Of a stretch of 12,305 nt of DNA, positions 1-6,567 are shown one piece after another (position 1 is the stretch's first letter; every line of letters starts with the position of its first letter). This DNA is from an uncultured Gammaproteobacteria bacterium (GTDB lineage Bacteria; Pseudomonadota; Gammaproteobacteria; Pseudomonadales; Pseudohongiellaceae). The notes under the pieces are model-generated. The model saw only the letters and a program-made list of their open reading frames with translations. It had not been told where the DNA came from and ran no database searches. A program made the translations under genes and the position numbers. Location of the stretch: contig CALEJT010000092.1 in NCBI GenBank assembly GCA_937898685.1, positions 1-12,305 on the forward strand, written 5' to 3'.

Positions 1-203
1 CGGTGGAATTTCTTTGGTCCCAGAGGAGCCGCGCACTCCAAACTTCGACGAGCCGGTGTAAGGTGTTCCCGGTAAGGGGACGTCGAAGGTCATGTATGGC
101 TAAAGCCGCGTCGCCATGGATGGCTCAAGGCGTGCCCCGCACCGGGACACCTCGCAATGGCTGTAAGCAATGAGGTGGGCGCGCTGCGCCCAGCCTGGGC
201 AGG
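1..203. other. Gene-free left end with a compact inverted-repeat cluster
   Basis: No open reading frame with coding character lies here, and I recognise no tRNA or other structured RNA. Bases 177-191 form a perfect 6-bp inverted repeat around 3 bases (GGGCGC / GCGCCC). Bases 188-200 form a second 6-bp repeat around one base (GCCCAG / CTGGGC) that overlaps the first. Both lie just beyond the stop codon of the minus-strand acyltransferase gene, so they may mark its transcript end. Neither is followed by a T-run on the minus strand, so this is not a standard intrinsic terminator. Confidence 0.4.
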
Positions 204-1370
204 TTACGCTCGTATCTCCAAATCCTTCCGGAACGGCAGATACTCCGACGCGTGCTGCAGATAACCTTGGATGTGCTCTTCTTCCTCCGCCACGAAATGC
301 GCGATGGCGCGGCGGAAATCGGGATGCGCGATCCAGTGGGCGGACCAGGTGGGAACGGGTTTGAAGCCGCGCTGGATCTTGTGTTCACCCTGCGCCCCTG
401 AATCGATGCGCCTGATGCCATGGCGTATGCAGTAGTCGATGCCCTGGTAGTAGCAAGTCTCGAAGTGCAGGAACTGCGCTTCCTCCGTGCAACCCCAGTA
501 GCGACCGTACAGAGTGTCGGAACCCTTGAAGTACAGCGCGCCGGCGATGGGTCGACCTTCACGTATGGCCAACACCAGCAATAAGCGTTCCGGCATCGTG
601 CGCCCCACGCGCTGGAAGAAATCCAGGTTCAAATACGGCATGCGTCCGCGCACGTAATAGGTGCTGGCGTAGAAGTCGTAGAAGGTACTCCACAACTCTG
701 CGTCGATGTCCGCTCCTTCCACGTGCTCGAAAGTGATGCCGGCGCCGTAGACCTTCTCGCGCTCCTTGCGCAGGTTCTTGCGTTTGCGCGAGCTGAAGCT
801 TTCCAGATAGTGCTCGAAGCTCGAGTAGTTCTGATTGAACCACTGATACTGACAGCCCATGCGGCGCAACGTACCTTGTGCGCACAAGGCCTCGCAGGTT
901 GCGGCATCCGGAAAGAGCACATGCCAGCTCGAGGCATCGAGTTCACGCGCCAGGCTCAGCACTTCTTTGTAGAGCTGTGGCAACAGCGCGGGATCATCCA
1001 CCGAGCTCAACACTCGCGGTCCCGCGCATGGCGTGAAGGGCACCGCACTGACGAGTTTCGGATAGTACTCGAGCCCATGCCGCCGATAGGCATCGGCCCA
1101 GGACCAATCGAACACGTACTCACCCATCGAATGCGACTTCAGGTAGAGCGGCAGGGCGGCGCAGGGCTCCTCTTCTTCGCGCGTAAGTAGGAGGTGCAAG
1201 GGCTGCCAGCCAGTCTTGGCGGTGGTGCAACCGCTTTCTTCGAGCGCGAGCAGAAAGGCGTGACGCAGGAACGGATAGTCCTCTCCCGCCAGCGCATCCC
1301 ACACGTTGGCGGGAATTTCGGCGATGCTGCGAATGATGCGAGGACGATAGGACGAAGAAGAAACAGCCAC
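204..1370 (-). CDS. GNAT-superfamily / FemAB-like acyltransferase (COG3146, former DUF482)
   Basis: This 388-residue protein matches the COG3146/PF04339 family of FemAB-like GNAT proteins. These are predicted acyltransferases with two GNAT-like folds, and the physiological substrate of most members is unknown. The family pattern is recognisable throughout: an early FLRHAFLLALE segment, a central basic stretch SSRKRKNLRKERE, and a C-terminal part with HFETCYYQGIDYCI, then SGAQGEHKIQRGF, and WSAHWIAHPDF near the end. No signal peptide or membrane span is present, so it should be cytoplasmic. The start is GTG, and an in-frame TGA nine bases upstream rules out a longer product. No strong Shine-Dalgarno sequence is visible. 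A TACAAT -10-like box lies about 42 bases upstream. The gene is transcribed divergently from the PHP hydrolase gene, with a 140-bp gap. The family call is firm. The substrate is unknown, and a lipid or peptidoglycan-precursor role would be speculation. Confidence 0.88.
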   Translation of the reverse strand: MAVSSSSYRPRIIRSIAEIPANVWDALAGEDYPFLRHAFLLALEESGCTTAKTGWQPLHLLLTREEEEPCAALPLYLKSHSMGEYVFDWSWADAYRRHGLEYYPKLVSAVPFTPCAGPRVLSSVDDPALLPQLYKEVLSLARELDASSWHVLFPDAATCEALCAQGTLRRMGCQYQWFNQNYSSFEHYLESFSSRKRKNLRKEREKVYGAGITFEHVEGADIDAELWSTFYDFYASTYYVRGRMPYLNLDFFQRVGRTMPERLLLVLAIREGRPIAGALYFKGSDTLYGRYWGCTEEAQFLHFETCYYQGIDYCIRHGIRRIDSGAQGEHKIQRGFKPVPTWSAHWIAHPDFRRAIAHFVAEEEEHIQGYLQHASEYLPFRKDLEIRA

Positions 1371-1411
1371 GGGAATTCAGCGTTGCCCTTGCCACGACAG
1401 GTAGAGCGGTC

Positions 1412-1417
1412 ATTGTA
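1412..1417 (-). promoter_or_regulatory. Candidate -10 box of the GNAT acyltransferase gene
   Basis: On the minus strand this reads TACAAT, one mismatch from the sigma-70 -10 consensus. It would give a leader of roughly 35 bases before the GTG start. No convincing -35 hexamer is found at 16-18 bases. The flanking CACATGTG (1420-1427) is a perfect 8-bp palindrome that could be an operator or chance. Confidence 0.25.
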
Positions 1418-1510
1418 CCCACATGTGAGCCTCGCGGTACGAGCGGCACAGATGCAGCGCCGCGCGGTTTCCAGTAGAGTGCCCAGCCAACAACTTCATG
1501 GGGTAAAGCA

Positions 1511-2359
1511 GTGACGGTTCCTCTACGAGTCTCGGTGCACGGCGGCCACAGCGGTCAGTTCTGCCATCACGCCAAGGATTCCCTCGAAGCCATCGTGCAG
1601 GCCTACATCGACCATGGTTTCACGTGGGTCGCCATCACCGAGCACATGCCGCCGGCCGAAGATGCCTGGCGCTATCCGGATGAAGCCGCCAGTGGTTTGA
1701 GTGCAGCACATCTGCAGCAGCAATTTCGCGACTACTTCGCGGAATGCCGTCGCCTGCGCGAGAAATACCGCGACCGCATCGAACTCTTCTGCTGCTTCGA
1801 AACCGAAACCTATCCAGGTTCGAGCGCCGTGGTGCGCGATTTGTTGGCAACCACCAAGCCCGATTACATCGTCGGTTCGGTGCATCACGTCGGCGGCATC
1901 GGCATCGACTACAGTCGCGAGCTCTATGCCGAAGCAACGGCGCAGGCGGGTGGTCTCGTGCAACTCTATTGCGCCTACTTCGATGCGCAGTATGCGATGC
2001 TGGTGGAATTGGAACCCGCAGTCGTTGGTCACTTCGATCTCATCCGCATCTTCGATCCGGATTACGTGAATACGCTGCGTCATCCCGCAGTGTGGCAGCG
2101 CATCGAACGCAATCTCGACTTCGTGGCACAGAAAGGTTTGATCCTCGACTTCAACATGCGCGGCTTCGACAAGACGGCCGAGCAATATCCATCGCGACCC
2201 GTGCTGGAAGAAGCATTGCGTCGCGGCGTCTACGTCGTGCCCGGTGACGATTCGCACGGGGTATCATCGGTTGCGCGCAACTACGATCGCGGTGTGGCGG
2301 TACTCAGCGAGCTTGGTCACGACTTACAGTGGCAGCGACCCAAGCTCTATCAGTGGTGA
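1511..2359 (+). CDS. PHP-domain phosphoesterase, histidinol-phosphatase-like
   Basis: The 282-residue protein is a PHP-family (polymerase and histidinol phosphatase) metal-dependent phosphoesterase. Candidate metal ligands appear in the family order: HGGHS (H10, H13) and H19/H20 near the N-terminus, ITEH (E44, H45), ETE (E97-E99), SVHH (H125, H126), GHFD (H174, D176) and GDDSHG (D246/D247, H249). The first motif is HxxH rather than the usual HxH, which I associate with a subgroup commonly annotated as histidinol-phosphatase. The length fits HisK-type enzymes, which dephosphorylate L-histidinol phosphate in histidine synthesis. No other his gene is nearby, so the true substrate is uncertain. 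The start is GTG, and GGGG at 1500-1503 is the only SD-like sequence. An ATG at 1498 is followed by a stop after two codons. No secretion signal is present. Confidence 0.85.
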   Translation: MTVPLRVSVHGGHSGQFCHHAKDSLEAIVQAYIDHGFTWVAITEHMPPAEDAWRYPDEAASGLSAAHLQQQFRDYFAECRRLREKYRDRIELFCCFETETYPGSSAVVRDLLATTKPDYIVGSVHHVGGIGIDYSRELYAEATAQAGGLVQLYCAYFDAQYAMLVELEPAVVGHFDLIRIFDPDYVNTLRHPAVWQRIERNLDFVAQKGLILDFNMRGFDKTAEQYPSRPVLEEALRRGVYVVPGDDSHGVSSVARNYDRGVAVLSELGHDLQWQRPKLYQW

Positions 2360-2420
2360 GTTTCGCCACGATGTTGCCGACCGTTTCTTGCGCGGAAAGA
2401 AATCTGCAACTTGCTGCCTT

Positions 2421-2439
2421 GTGCGGGACGATCTTGCAC
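2421..2439 (+). promoter_or_regulatory. Hairpin with an ACGA loop in the leader region of the SMR exporter gene
   Basis: Bases 2421-2427 and 2433-2439 pair over 7 bp (GTGCGGG with CTTGCAC read as CTT-GCAC, including two G-U pairs), closing a loop that begins ACGA. Guanidine-II (mini-ykkC) riboswitches, which often control Gdx/SugE exporters, consist of two hairpins with ACGR loops. Here only one such hairpin is found, the loop is five bases, and no second copy lies near the start codon. An overlapping hairpin (2438-2448, ACGG / CCGT) could compete. This is a weak candidate for a degenerate guanidine element, and chance is a realistic alternative. Confidence 0.15.
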
Positions 2440-2543
2440 GGTTGCCGTTACAAAAATCTTCAACCTTGCCTCTCCTTTTTCACCACGAAACCCTGCTTTA
2501 ATCGGCGGCGATCAGCAGACTTCCGTGCGTGTTGGACTTCACC

Positions 2544-2861
2544 ATGAACTGGATCCTTTTGTTCACTGCAGGTTTGTTGGAAGTGGTGTGGGCCACCGCC
2601 ATCAAGTACACCGAGGGTTTCACCAAACTCGGTCCTTCGCTGTTCACCCTGGGTGCGATGGGACTCAGCTTCTATCTGCTGAGCGTGGCGTTGCGCACCC
2701 TACCGCTTGGCACGGGTTACGCGGTATGGGTGGGCATCGGTGCCGTGGGTACGGCGATCGCGGGCATCATTATGTTCGACGAGGCGGTGACGCCACTGAA
2801 GTTGATCAGTCTTGCGCTTGTCATTGCTGGTATCGCCGGGCTCAAACTCGCCACCAACTGA
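2544..2861 (+). CDS. gdx: SMR-family exporter of the Gdx/SugE (guanidinium) type
   Basis: This 105-residue protein has four transmembrane helices and the typical length of a small multidrug resistance (SMR) subunit. It carries the universal glutamate (E13, in AGLLEVVW), which binds proton and substrate in the dimer. The segment LPLGTGYAVWVGIGAVG and the terminal IAGLKLAT match the SugE/Gdx subgroup. That subgroup exports guanidinium ion in exchange for protons, and some members also carry small quaternary ammonium compounds. It is expected to work as an antiparallel dual-topology homodimer in the inner membrane, and no second SMR gene is present. I chose the ATG at 2544 over the GTG at 2529 because the protein then begins MNWILL, as in the family; GGA lies 8 bases upstream. 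The gene stands alone, 184 bp after the PHP gene and 37 bp before the next gene. Confidence 0.9.
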   Translation: MNWILLFTAGLLEVVWATAIKYTEGFTKLGPSLFTLGAMGLSFYLLSVALRTLPLGTGYAVWVGIGAVGTAIAGIIMFDEAVTPLKLISLALVIAGIAGLKLATN

Positions 2862-2898
2862 GTAGTTCCTCTGGCACGAAGGGTTACCGGGAGGGAAC

Positions 2899-3639
2899 AT
2901 GTTCCTGCGCAGGTACTCGCGCCACGGCTTGTGGCTTCTGCTGCTTCTGGCGCTGACGGCGCAGAGTCAGCAAACGCGCTTCACCTTGTCGGAAGACGAT
3001 CCACGCGCGCTCGCCACCATCTCGCAGTACATTGCGCAACACACTCATAGCCTCATCACCTATGAAGAACTGGGCTACGAACATCGAAATGATCTGGCGT
3101 TCTATCCCGATGAGAATCCGAGCCATCCCTTACCGCGTCATCTGCGCTTCACCTTCACCTACGACGCCACGGACGACGTACGCACCATCCTGCAGAACCT
3201 GATCGAGAACCATGACGAACAGGCGAGTGGTAGCTACAAGGTGATCGAGGAGCAGGGCGTCTTCCACATCCTGCCGGATGCTTCGAAGGACGAGAGCGGT
3301 GCGTTCATGCAGCGTGCCTCGATTCTGGATCTGCCGGTCTCGGTACGGCTCGAGCAGGCCACGGGCAGAGAGGTGGCTTGCGAAGTACTGCGGCAGTTGC
3401 AGGAACGTTGGCAGGTGGAGACATCCTGCCTCACCGGTTACAAAGGGCAGGTGTTCGGCGATCTTTTCTACGATGAATATGAAGTGGAAGAGCTACCGGC
3501 TCGCGAACATCTGACGCGTCTGCGTCTCGATTCGAGCAAGCGGCTATCCTGGCACATCCTCCGCGGCGCGGATGGACGCTATGGCGTCAATTTCTTCATC
3601 CAGCAGTGGGATGCGCCCACGCCTCAACGCAACCAATAA
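2899..3639 (+). CDS. Secreted protein of unknown function, possibly two STN-like domains
   Basis: I do not recognise the family. The 246-residue product starts with a clear Sec signal peptide: basic residues (RRYSRHG), a leucine-rich core at about 10-19, and likely cleavage near AQS-Q at 23-24. It should be periplasmic or, less likely, outer-membrane attached; there is no lipobox cysteine. The mature part appears to contain two related halves. The first (about 27-132) has a helix with ALATISQYIAQHTHSLITY, a strand/helix with LRFTFTYDATDDVRTILQNL, and a closing GVFHILP. The second (about 143-237) has VACEVLRQLQERWQVETSCL and later LTRLRLDSSKRLSWHILRG with GRYGVNFF. This order resembles STN (secretin/TonB N-terminal) folds, but that is inference. 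Two cysteines (in VACEV and TSCL) could form a disulfide. The ATG has a strong Shine-Dalgarno sequence (GGGAGG, 6 bases upstream). The 3' end overlaps the end of ubiA by 16 bp. Confidence 0.8.
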   Translation: MFLRRYSRHGLWLLLLLALTAQSQQTRFTLSEDDPRALATISQYIAQHTHSLITYEELGYEHRNDLAFYPDENPSHPLPRHLRFTFTYDATDDVRTILQNLIENHDEQASGSYKVIEEQGVFHILPDASKDESGAFMQRASILDLPVSVRLEQATGREVACEVLRQLQERWQVETSCLTGYKGQVFGDLFYDEYEVEELPAREHLTRLRLDSSKRLSWHILRGADGRYGVNFFIQQWDAPTPQRNQ

Positions 3640-4553
3640 TCCAGAATCGTTCCCGCCAGAATCACCAGGCCGACCTTGTTGTTGTGCAGGAAGGCCTGAA
3701 AGCACTTGTCGCGTTCGCGATGGAAGATCAGCTTCTGCTGATAGGCGAACATGAGCGCCGCAACGAGCAAGCCCAGCTTGAACCACAGCCCCAGGCCAAA
3801 GTGATTGCCGCTTAGCCACATCGCGATCAGGAACATCACCTGCAGCACACCGATGATGAGACGGTCGGCATCGCCGAAGAGAATGGCGGTGGATTTCACG
3901 CCGATCTTGAGGTCGTCGTCGCGATCGACCATGGCGTACTCGGTGTCGTACATCACGGTCCACATCAGGTTTGCCAGGTAGAGCAGCCAGGCTGCGGGCG
4001 GCAGCGTGTTGGCCTGTGCGGTGAAGGCCATGATGCCGCCCCACGAGAAGGCCGCGCCCAATACCACCTGCGCCAGATGCGTGTGACGTTTGGCGAAGGG
4101 ATAGCAAAGCGCGAGTGCGAGGCCGCCCACGCTCATCAGGATGGTGAAGGCATTGGTGAAAAGCACCAGCACGAAGGCCAACAGCACTAGCGCGGCGCAG
4201 GTATAAAGCGCTTCGCGTGGACTCACCTTGCCGGTGACGATGGGACGATCGACCGTGCGTTTGACCTTGCCATCGAAATTGCGATCCGCGTAGTCGTTGA
4301 TGCAGCAGCCCGCGGCGCGCATGCAGATCGTGCCCAGGATGAAGATCACGAGCAGATCGAGATCGGGCACGCCCTGCGCAGCCATCCACAGACACCACAG
4401 CGTGGGCCACAGCAGCACATAGATGCCGATTGGGCGGTGCATGCGCATCAGGCGCCAGAAATCGGGCGCGCGGCGGTAGGCGACGGGGAAGCGTCGGGCC
4501 AGGAATTGATGCAGCCCGCCCAACTTGCCGGCGGACGAGGAAAGATCGCTCAT
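3624..4553 (-). CDS. ubiA: 4-hydroxybenzoate octaprenyltransferase
   Basis: UbiA attaches the polyprenyl chain to C3 of 4-hydroxybenzoate, the first membrane step of ubiquinone synthesis. The 309-residue protein is a polytopic membrane protein with about eight or nine helices. It has both Mg-diphosphate-binding motifs: NDYADRNFD at 86-94 and YDTEYAMVDRDDD at 202-214, the latter followed by KIGVKSTAILFG. These are almost identical to the motifs of E. coli UbiA as I recall them. The family is normally about 290 residues; the extra length is a hydrophilic N-terminal stretch before RAPDFWRLMRMHRPIG. The ATG at 4553 is preferred over an in-frame TTG 33 bases upstream, because that TTG lies within the predicted TATAAT promoter box. 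No ubiC (chorismate lyase) gene is adjacent. The gene is divergent from the symporter gene and convergent with the secreted-protein gene. Confidence 0.96.
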   Translation of the reverse strand: MSDLSSSAGKLGGLHQFLARRFPVAYRRAPDFWRLMRMHRPIGIYVLLWPTLWCLWMAAQGVPDLDLLVIFILGTICMRAAGCCINDYADRNFDGKVKRTVDRPIVTGKVSPREALYTCAALVLLAFVLVLFTNAFTILMSVGGLALALCYPFAKRHTHLAQVVLGAAFSWGGIMAFTAQANTLPPAAWLLYLANLMWTVMYDTEYAMVDRDDDLKIGVKSTAILFGDADRLIIGVLQVMFLIAMWLSGNHFGLGLWFKLGLLVAALMFAYQQKLIFHRERDKCFQAFLHNNKVGLVILAGTILDYWLR

Positions 4554-4585
4554 GCTACAGCGCTCGTACCAACGAAGAGGGCGCA

Positions 4586-4591
4586 ATTATA
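4586..4591 (-). promoter_or_regulatory. Candidate -10 box of ubiA
   Basis: On the minus strand this is a perfect TATAAT, placed to give a leader of about 25 bases before the ubiA ATG. The best hexamer at -35 spacing is poor (GTCTTT, 16-bp spacer), so either the promoter relies on its -10 box or the match is accidental. Confidence 0.4.
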
Positions 4592-4633
4592 GGCCCTGCC
4601 TCCAAGAAAAGACGGCACTGTGTCCCCCGCGCG

Positions 4634-4662
4634 TTGAATTGGGCAATAGCGGCTGATTAAAT
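4634..4662 (+). promoter_or_regulatory. Candidate sigma-70 promoter of the symporter gene
   Basis: TTGAAT (4634-4639) and TTAAAT (4657-4662) are separated by exactly 17 bases. They match the -35 and -10 consensus at four and five of six positions. Transcription would begin near 4669, about 35 bases before the symporter ATG. This is the best promoter match in the window. Confidence 0.5.
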
Positions 4663-4703
4663 CCGGGCACTTGCCGAGTTTTCGGCCCCGCAAGGAAGAT
4701 CCA

Positions 4704-5978
4704 ATGACCAAGCTCGCGCTGCACTGGCAGATCCTGATTGCCATCGTACTCGCCGTCATTGCCGGCACGCTCACTGGGACTACCACGACCATCGGTCCCA
4801 TGAACCTCACCGCGCTCTACGACTTCCTCGGCACGCTCTTCCTCAACGCCCTGAAGATGATCATCGTGCCGCTGATCGTCTCCACCATCATCTCCAGCAT
4901 CGCCTCCTTCGGCTCCGGCAGTGGCCTGGGCGTCTTGGGCATGCGCACCGTCGGCTATTACATCCTCACTACCTTCCTCGCGGTGGTGATCGGCCTCGCG
5001 ATGGTCGATATCTTCAAGCCAGGCATCGCCAATGGCGCACCGCTCGGCGAAGTGCTCAACATGACGCTCGATCAAAGTGAACTTTCAGGGGCACTCGCCG
5101 CCGTGGAAGGGCGCGGCGCCGGCGACGTGATCGGCATCTTCGAGCGCATCATTCCCACCAACGTGGTACAGGCCGCGGCCGAGACCGACATGTTGGGTGT
5201 GCTGTTCTTCGCTTTCATCTTCGGCCTCTTCATGACGCGCATCGACACCAAGCTGCAGGAATCGCTGCTGACTTTCTGGAAGGCAGTGGCGGAAACGATG
5301 ATGCTGATGACGATGTGGATCATGCGCTTTGCGCCGATCGGTGTGTTCGGGCTCGTCGCCAGCACCGTCGCCTCGACCGGTTTCACTGCCTTCGTCCCGC
5401 TGCTCAAGTTCTTCCTCATCGTGCTGAGCGCGCTCTTGCTCCATCTGCTCGTGGTGCTGTCGATCCTGCTCAAGGTCCTGGGGCGGGTGAATCCGTTCAA
5501 GCATCTGCGCGCGATGGCGCCGGCGCTGTTGACCGCCTTTTCCACGGCTTCATCGACCGCCACCTTGCCGGTGACGATGGAGTGCCTGCGTCAGAACTCG
5601 GGCGTGTCCGATCGCGTCACCAACTTCGTGTTGCCGATCGGCGCCACGGTGAACATGGACGGCACGGCGCTCTATGAATGCGCCGCGGCGATCTTTCTGG
5701 CGCAGGTCTATGGTCTGGAGCTGAGCTTCCTGACGCAGTTTCTGGTGGTGATGCTGGCACTTCTCACCTCGATCGGCGTGGCCGGCATTCCGGCCGCCTC
5801 GCTGGTGGCGATCGGCGTGATCCTTGGTTCGATTGGTCTGCCGCTCGAAGCCATCGGACTCCTCTTGGTGACGGACCGTGTGCTCGACATGGTCCGTACC
5901 TCGGTGAACATCTACTCCGACAGCTGCTGTGCCGTGGTGGTGGCGCGGGGAGAGGGGGAAGAACTTCCTATCGTGTGA
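4704..5978 (+). CDS. Dicarboxylate/amino acid:cation symporter (DAACS family), predicted acidic amino acid type
   Basis: This 424-residue inner-membrane transporter belongs to the DAACS (GltPh/DctA/GltP) family and takes up acidic amino acids or C4-dicarboxylates with Na+ or H+. The core motifs are all present: the serine-rich hairpin-1 STASSTAT (280-287), NMDGT in TM7 (317-321), hairpin-2 SIGVAGIPAAS, and TM8 DMVRTSVN (395-402). D395, R398, T399 and N402 align with D394, R397, T398 and N401 of GltPh, where Asp binds the substrate amino group and Arg the side-chain carboxylate. DctA-type proteins lack that Asp, so aspartate or glutamate is the more likely substrate (inference). The start at 4704 has a good Shine-Dalgarno sequence (AAGGAAG); a TTG at 4671 would add 11 hydrophilic residues and is less likely. 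The gene has its own promoter and converges on a marR gene 12 bp beyond its stop. Confidence 0.93.
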   Translation: MTKLALHWQILIAIVLAVIAGTLTGTTTTIGPMNLTALYDFLGTLFLNALKMIIVPLIVSTIISSIASFGSGSGLGVLGMRTVGYYILTTFLAVVIGLAMVDIFKPGIANGAPLGEVLNMTLDQSELSGALAAVEGRGAGDVIGIFERIIPTNVVQAAAETDMLGVLFFAFIFGLFMTRIDTKLQESLLTFWKAVAETMMLMTMWIMRFAPIGVFGLVASTVASTGFTAFVPLLKFFLIVLSALLLHLLVVLSILLKVLGRVNPFKHLRAMAPALLTAFSTASSTATLPVTMECLRQNSGVSDRVTNFVLPIGATVNMDGTALYECAAAIFLAQVYGLELSFLTQFLVVMLALLTSIGVAGIPAASLVAIGVILGSIGLPLEAIGLLLVTDRVLDMVRTSVNIYSDSCCAVVVARGEGEELPIV

Positions 5979-5990
5979 GGAGGGAGGCGC

Positions 5991-6425
5991 TCACTGCGCC
6001 TTCGGCATGGCCTGCATCACCTGCATCCAGCCTTCGAGGGCGTTCTTGTCGGCGCAGGAGAAGGCGCGTGCGAGGTGTTCCATCTGCGAATTGGTGAGCC
6101 GCGCTTCCAGGCGGGCACCGGTCTTGCTCAAGCGCAGTTGTTTGACACGACGATCGTGACTCGCCGTTTCCACTTCGATCAAACCCTGTTCGGTGAGTTT
6201 GCGCAGCGGCGCGTTGAGCGCCTGCTTGCTCACGGCGAGGATCTGCAAGAGTTCATTGATGTTGATGCCGGGATTACGGCCCACGAAGTAGAGGATGCGG
6301 TGGTGCACCCGGCCGAGGCCTTTTTCCTGCAGGATACGATCCGGTACCGACGTGAAGGAACGGTAGGCGAAATAGAAGAGTTCAATGCACTGAAGGAAGC
6401 GGGGATAGTCCGGATGATCGACCAT
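5991..6425 (-). CDS. MarR-family winged-helix transcriptional regulator
   Basis: This 144-residue protein has the MarR layout: helical dimerisation segments at both ends around a winged helix. The DNA-binding part comprises GRVHHRILYFVGRNPGI (about 38-54), a helix pair with ELLQILAVSKQALNAPLRKL (about 58-77), and the wing ETASHDRRVKQLRLSKTG (about 86-103), with the hallmark D91-R92-R93. MarR proteins bind as dimers to short palindromes and usually repress transporter or stress genes until a small ligand binds. The ATG at 6425 is chosen; an in-frame TTG at 6467 lies in the predicted -10 element. No good Shine-Dalgarno sequence precedes the ATG. The gene converges on the acidic amino acid symporter gene (12-bp gap). 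A regulatory link is possible but unsupported by any visible shared operator. The target is unknown. Confidence 0.9.
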   Translation of the reverse strand: MVDHPDYPRFLQCIELFYFAYRSFTSVPDRILQEKGLGRVHHRILYFVGRNPGININELLQILAVSKQALNAPLRKLTEQGLIEVETASHDRRVKQLRLSKTGARLEARLTNSQMEHLARAFSCADKNALEGWMQVMQAMPKAQ

Positions 6426-6457
6426 GTCGTGAGGTTTTCCTTGGCGATACGCGCGGC

Positions 6458-6463
6458 ATTCTA
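6458..6463 (-). promoter_or_regulatory. Extended -10 box of the marR gene
   Basis: On the minus strand this reads TAGAAT, preceded by TGC, which gives an extended -10 (TGN before the box). The leader to the ATG would be about 25 bases. The 11 bases TTGCTAGAATG occur identically in front of recG. No good -35 hexamer is found, as is common for extended -10 promoters. Confidence 0.4.
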
Positions 6464-6465
6464 GC

Positions 6466-6496
6466 AATAAAAACGGCGTGCGAGAGCAGCGGCCGT
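6466..6496 (-). terminator. Weak candidate terminator downstream of recG
   Basis: On the minus strand, ACGGC (from 6496) and GCCGT (ending 6473) can form a 5-bp stem around a 14-base loop, directly followed by TTTTATT. It would end the recG transcript about 70-100 bases after its stop codon and just before the marR promoter. The stem is short, so the call is tentative. Confidence 0.3.
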
Positions 6497-6567
6497 GGCG
6501 ACCATACCAGTGTTGCCGCAGCGCGGGTAGTCGGGCTTTGTGACCTGGCTGGCAACCCTTCGCGATC

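Noticed and set aside
144..156. Degenerate copy of the right-end repeat (GGGACACCTCGCA) at the left end
   Set aside because: It resembles GGGACACCCACCTCGCA at 12245-12261 with four bases missing, but the match is short, isolated and could be chance.
1..203. Structured RNA gene or fragment of an upstream coding region
   Set aside because: No tRNA cloverleaf, tmRNA end or long frame is recognisable. The short frame at 116-166 (16 codons) has no ribosome binding site and no family resemblance.
1523..2257. 244-codon open frame on the minus strand opposite the PHP gene
   Set aside because: It is antisense to a gene with clear family motifs, and the translation shows no domain features. It is treated as a shadow.
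2360..2543. Full guanidine riboswitch (types I-III) in front of the Gdx-type exporter
   Set aside because: I see none of the conserved ykkC (type I) strings, no second ACGR hairpin for type II and no type III pseudoknot pattern. Only one weak hairpin is kept as a low-confidence feature.
4671..4703. N-terminal extension of the symporter from a TTG codon
   Set aside because: The extension would be hydrophilic and unlike the family. The ATG at 4704 has a proper ribosome binding site, and the predicted transcription start is almost on the TTG.
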